Positions 29,621 through 31,869 of a stretch of DNA of 31,869 nucleotides are shown here, piece after piece. Origin of the DNA: a virus. A model generated the notes under the pieces. It searched no databases and was not told the origin of the DNA. It saw only the letters and a list, made by a program, of their open reading frames with translations. Both the position numbers and the translations under genes were made by a program. Where the stretch lies: positions 1-31,869 of IMG/VR virus record IMGVR_UViG_3300020174_000040; one strand, written 5' to 3'. Position 1 is the stretch's first letter. Every line of letters starts with the position of its first letter.

Positions 29621-30704
29621 AGAACAAGCCCTATATTGTGCTAATATATTCAATGACTATTTTAGTCAGTTTGATAGAATAGATCAGTATATGAGAGATC
29701 AAAAGTTATCTCAATTAGAAACAAATAATTCTGCTGGTACATTATTTGATGATGGTCCTGAAGAAGACTTGTTTAATAGTGACATATCACCTGAAGAAAT
29801 GAACTTTGAAATAAAAGAGATTACTAATGAAAGATTTGATAAACTTTTAAATATGGTTTCTTCACATACAAATATGTCAAATGTTCCAGGTAAGAACTTA
29901 AAGATAGTTGTAATGGAAACTAATACACAAAAGATAGTTGGTTTTATTAGACTATCATCTCCTGTAATTAATATGAAACCTCGTAATGAGATGTTAGGAC
30001 AAGTGCCTGATTTAAAATCATTTAACAAAACTTCTATTATGGGTTTTGTAATTGTGCCTGTACAACCATTTGGTTTTAATTATTTGGGTGGTAAACTATT
30101 GGCCGCTGTTTGTTGTTCACACGAAGTAAGACAAAAGATGAATGTTAAATATGATATGAATATGGCCTTATTTGAAACAACATCTTTATATGGTAATAGC
30201 AAATCATCAAGCCAATATGATGGTATGAAACCATTTTTAAGATATAAAGGCTTAACTGATAGTGACTTTATACCTTTAATACACGGTAAACCCTACCACG
30301 ATTTGGCTAAGTTTGTAGAAAACAATATAGGCAAATTAGTAAAAGATGACGCTTCAAGTAAAAAACTAAAACTTACTATGGCTATTATTGGTTTAGTTAA
30401 AAGAAGTTTAGATGGTACAGATTTAGAAAATTTTAACACAACTATTAGTAATGCTAAAAAACTTACAGAAAGAAAAAGATATTATGCTTGTAATTATGGT
30501 ATTAAAAACTATATCAATATTGTAAATGGTACAGAAACAGATATAGTCAAAGATGAAAACTACGACAAACATAACCTAAATAATATTATAGAGTGGTGGA
30601 AAAAGAAAGCAACCAATCGTTATAATAATCTTAAAAATGAAAATCGTTTGAGGAAAGAACTTGAAATATGGTCACCGGATGCACAAATACAGATAATCAG
30701 ATGA
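29601..30704 (+). CDS. DruA-like (DUF4338) domain protein, second copy
   Basis: A 367-residue paralogue of the 11934 product. The shared core (about 99-220) has KIVVMETNTQKIVGFIRLSS, IVPVQPFGFNYLGGKLLAAV (151-170), FETTSLYG (191-198) and SSQYDGMKPFLRYKGLTDSDF. Compared with the first copy the IVPxQPxG....GGKLLA and TTSLYG blocks are almost unchanged, while both termini differ. The N-terminal 95 residues are acidic and helical and the C-terminal 120 are basic. The start is ATG 29601 or the adjacent 29604. Function of the domain is unproven; it is known from the Druantia anti-phage system. Confidence 0.7.
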   Translation: MMKTLNKEQALYCANIFNDYFSQFDRIDQYMRDQKLSQLETNNSAGTLFDDGPEEDLFNSDISPEEMNFEIKEITNERFDKLLNMVSSHTNMSNVPGKNLKIVVMETNTQKIVGFIRLSSPVINMKPRNEMLGQVPDLKSFNKTSIMGFVIVPVQPFGFNYLGGKLLAAVCCSHEVRQKMNVKYDMNMALFETTSLYGNSKSSSQYDGMKPFLRYKGLTDSDFIPLIHGKPYHDLAKFVENNIGKLVKDDASSKKLKLTMAIIGLVKRSLDGTDLENFNTTISNAKKLTERKRYYACNYGIKNYINIVNGTETDIVKDENYDKHNLNNIIEWWKKKATNRYNNLKNENRLRKELEIWSPDAQIQIIR

Positions 30705-31072
30705 TAACAAAAAAAGATTACGAAGAATTAAAAGATTATTGGGACTTCCAAAGAAAGGTAGAATACAATAAAGAGGTTGTATTTAATATGGCCGATTCTT
30801 TTGAGGGTCGTGTATATAATGATTTTGGACCTGTCAACCTTAATGATATGAAAGAATTGTTATGGATGAGGGTAAAACCTGAAGATTATGAAAATCCAAG
30901 AAAAGGTTGGGTGCCTATAAATGAAAAATATAGGTTTGAATGGGAAGGCGAAGCTAATATGCCTAACTTTGAAATAGATACGCCAAAAGGTGATAGAATC
31001 GCTTTAAAGGCAAAAGATATTAAAAGGTGGCAAGAGGCCTTTGAAGACGATAATGGAAATAATGATATATAA
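30701..31072 (+). CDS. Protein of unknown function (123 aa)
   Basis: Begins with ATGA overlap of the DruA-like stop; an upstream in-frame ATG at 30668 would add 11 unnatural residues inside that gene, so 30701 is preferred. The product is charged and mixed alpha/beta: MITKKDYEELKDYWDFQRKVE, then KELLWMRVKPEDYENPRKGWV and IALKAKDIKRWQEAFEDD. No family is recognised. It is probably cotranscribed with the DruA-like gene. Confidence 0.75.
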   Translation: MITKKDYEELKDYWDFQRKVEYNKEVVFNMADSFEGRVYNDFGPVNLNDMKELLWMRVKPEDYENPRKGWVPINEKYRFEWEGEANMPNFEIDTPKGDRIALKAKDIKRWQEAFEDDNGNNDI

Positions 31073-31226
31073 TAAGGGTAAAATTGTAGAACGGTACCAT
31101 TTTAAGCCACAGGAGCTTGACAAAATTAAGAATTTCTGTTATAATGATAACATCAAGTGGTACATATTAAAATATAGTGAAAAGGAGATAATGGAATATG
31201 AGCAATTTTCTAAAGGACATAATTAA
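31062..31226 (+). CDS. Possible small protein overlapping the uvsX start (54 aa)
   Basis: The frame overlaps the previous stop by 11 bases and the uvsX start by 29 bases. The product ([21 protein letters not shown]..., then [19 protein letters not shown]) reads like a natural protein, but it also contains the complete uvsX promoter and SD, so part of the base pattern has another cause. It is a candidate only. Confidence 0.4.
   Translation: MIYNKGKIVERYHFKPQELDKIKNFCYNDNIKWYILKYSEKEIMEYEQFSKGHN
31117..31145 (+). promoter_or_regulatory. Sigma70-type promoter of uvsX
   Basis: TTGACA (31117-31122), 17-bp spacer, TATAAT (31140-31145), the full consensus. The start near 31152 leaves a leader of about 45 bases with SD AAAGGAGA (31181-31188) before the ATG at 31198. 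Confidence 0.9.
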
Positions 31227-31869
31227 AGAAACAGGTAATGAGTACGCTACACTTGTAAGTGAAGGCGTTGATAGCGCAGACGTAACAAGTTTTATTGATA
31301 CAGGCTCGTATTCTTTTAATGCTTTGTTATCAGGTAGTATTTACGGTGGTATGCCTGGAAATAAAATCACAGCAATCGCTGGTGAAGCCGCAACAGGTAA
31401 AACTTTCTTTGCTTTAGGTATCTGTAAACATTTTTTAGATACAGACAAAGACGCAGGTGTAATTTATTTTGAATCAGAAAGTGCCATCTCAAAAGAGATG
31501 ATTGAGGGTAGAGGTGTTGATTCAAGTAGAATGGTAATTGTGCCAGTTGCCACAGTACAAGAATTTAGAAATCAATCAATTAAAATTATAGACAAATATT
31601 TAGAACAACCAGAAGATAAACGTAAACCATTAATGTTTGTATTAGATAGTTTAGGTATGTTATCTACTACAAAAGAAATGGAAGATACGGCTGCTGGTAA
31701 AGAAACAAGAGATATGACTAGATCACAAATAGTCAAATCAACGTTTAGAGTTTTAACACTTAAATTAGGTAAAGCAAATATACCTATGATAATGACCAAT
31801 CACACTTATGATGTTATTGGTTCTATGTTCCCACAAAAAGAAATGGGTGGCGGTTCAGGTTTGAAGTAC
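31198..31869 (+). CDS. uvsX: UvsX recombinase (RecA-like), 3' end outside the window
   Basis: Strand-exchange protein that works with UvsY. The 224 residues present are cut by the window end (T4 UvsX has 391). Walker A is GEAATGKT at 62-69 and Walker B is [10 protein letters not shown] at 144-153. The IYFESES segment (89-95) holds the catalytic Glu region, and [11 protein letters not shown] near the end is the RecA-type motif before loop L2. AAAGGAGA sets the start at 31198. An overlapping ATG at 31191 is in another frame. Confidence 0.96.
   Translation, partial: MSNFLKDIIKETGNEYATLVSEGVDSADVTSFIDTGSYSFNALLSGSIYGGMPGNKITAIAGEAATGKTFFALGICKHFLDTDKDAGVIYFESESAISKEMIEGRGVDSSRMVIVPVATVQEFRNQSIKIIDKYLEQPEDKRKPLMFVLDSLGMLSTTKEMEDTAAGKETRDMTRSQIVKSTFRVLTLKLGKANIPMIMTNHTYDVIGSMFPQKEMGGGSGLKY

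Noticed and set aside
1-31869. CRISPR arrays, insertion sequences, integrase, inteins or introns
   Set aside because: No spaced direct repeats, transposase motifs or interrupted core genes were seen; 43, 46, 47, 44 and 23 read through intact.

Overview
The window is a continuous, AT-rich stretch of a T4-like marine myovirus. Every supported gene lies on the + strand and genes are packed tightly, often with ATGA, TAATG or GTGA overlaps. Gene order and protein content fit the marine T4-like group (cyanophages and the SAR11 phages of the HTVC008M type). The adrenodoxin-type ferredoxin, the phage bS21 and the absence of photosynthesis genes point to an alphaproteobacterial, SAR11-like host rather than a cyanobacterium. 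This assignment rests on recalled family features; no search was run.

Layout. 1-3465: end of an unknown gene, then the capsid block 21 (prohead protease), 22 (scaffold) and 23 (major capsid), with T4-type late promoters (TATAAATA) before 21 and 22 and a strong terminator after 23. 3537-4418: a small exported or membrane protein and a tail-tube-like protein with a late promoter almost touching its start codon. 4461-11914: recombination and late-transcription block with uvsY, a 2OG-Fe(II) oxygenase, uvsW, an Sm-like protein, a small unknown gene, late sigma 55, 47, 46, peptide deformylase and two small genes. 11934-17041: a DruA-like (DUF4338) protein, a candidate small RNA, and a protease/VWA plus MoxR/CobS AAA+ pair. 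17042-18046: ribosomal protein bS21 behind a structured leader, a 261-bp structured intergenic region, and Hsp20. 18059-20366: a self-contained cassette of a DUF262/HNH-like protein and a D12 adenine methyltransferase. 20388-24160: unusual tRNA-Gly(UCC), peroxiredoxin, clamp 45, clamp loader 44, a small basic protein, unusual tRNA-Gly(GCC), clamp loader 62 and regA. 24141-28844: a RimK-RimB-like fusion, a second Sm-like protein, a ferredoxin and DNA polymerase 43. 28841-31869: tiny membrane proteins, an MT-A70 methyltransferase, a second DruA-like protein, unknown genes and the start of uvsX.

The genes form three working groups. The replication/recombination machine is 43, 44, 45, 62, 46, 47, uvsW, uvsX and uvsY. 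The virion genes use late promoters read with gp55. A third group could reshape host translation and DNA/protein quality control: bS21, RimK-RimB, deformylase, RegA, two odd tRNA-Gly, Hsp20 and MoxR-VWA. Ten sigma70-type promoters are visible, most with exactly 17-bp spacers. Several are placed so that the transcript should begin at, or within a base of, the A of an ATG or the first base of a tRNA, which implies leaderless mRNAs.

The most unusual items are the two tRNA-Gly genes that share the same D-loop and T-loop changes, the leaderless-promoter architecture, the DUF262-methyltransferase cassette, the paired DruA-like genes, and the hairpin RNA with its own promoter at 13325-13381.
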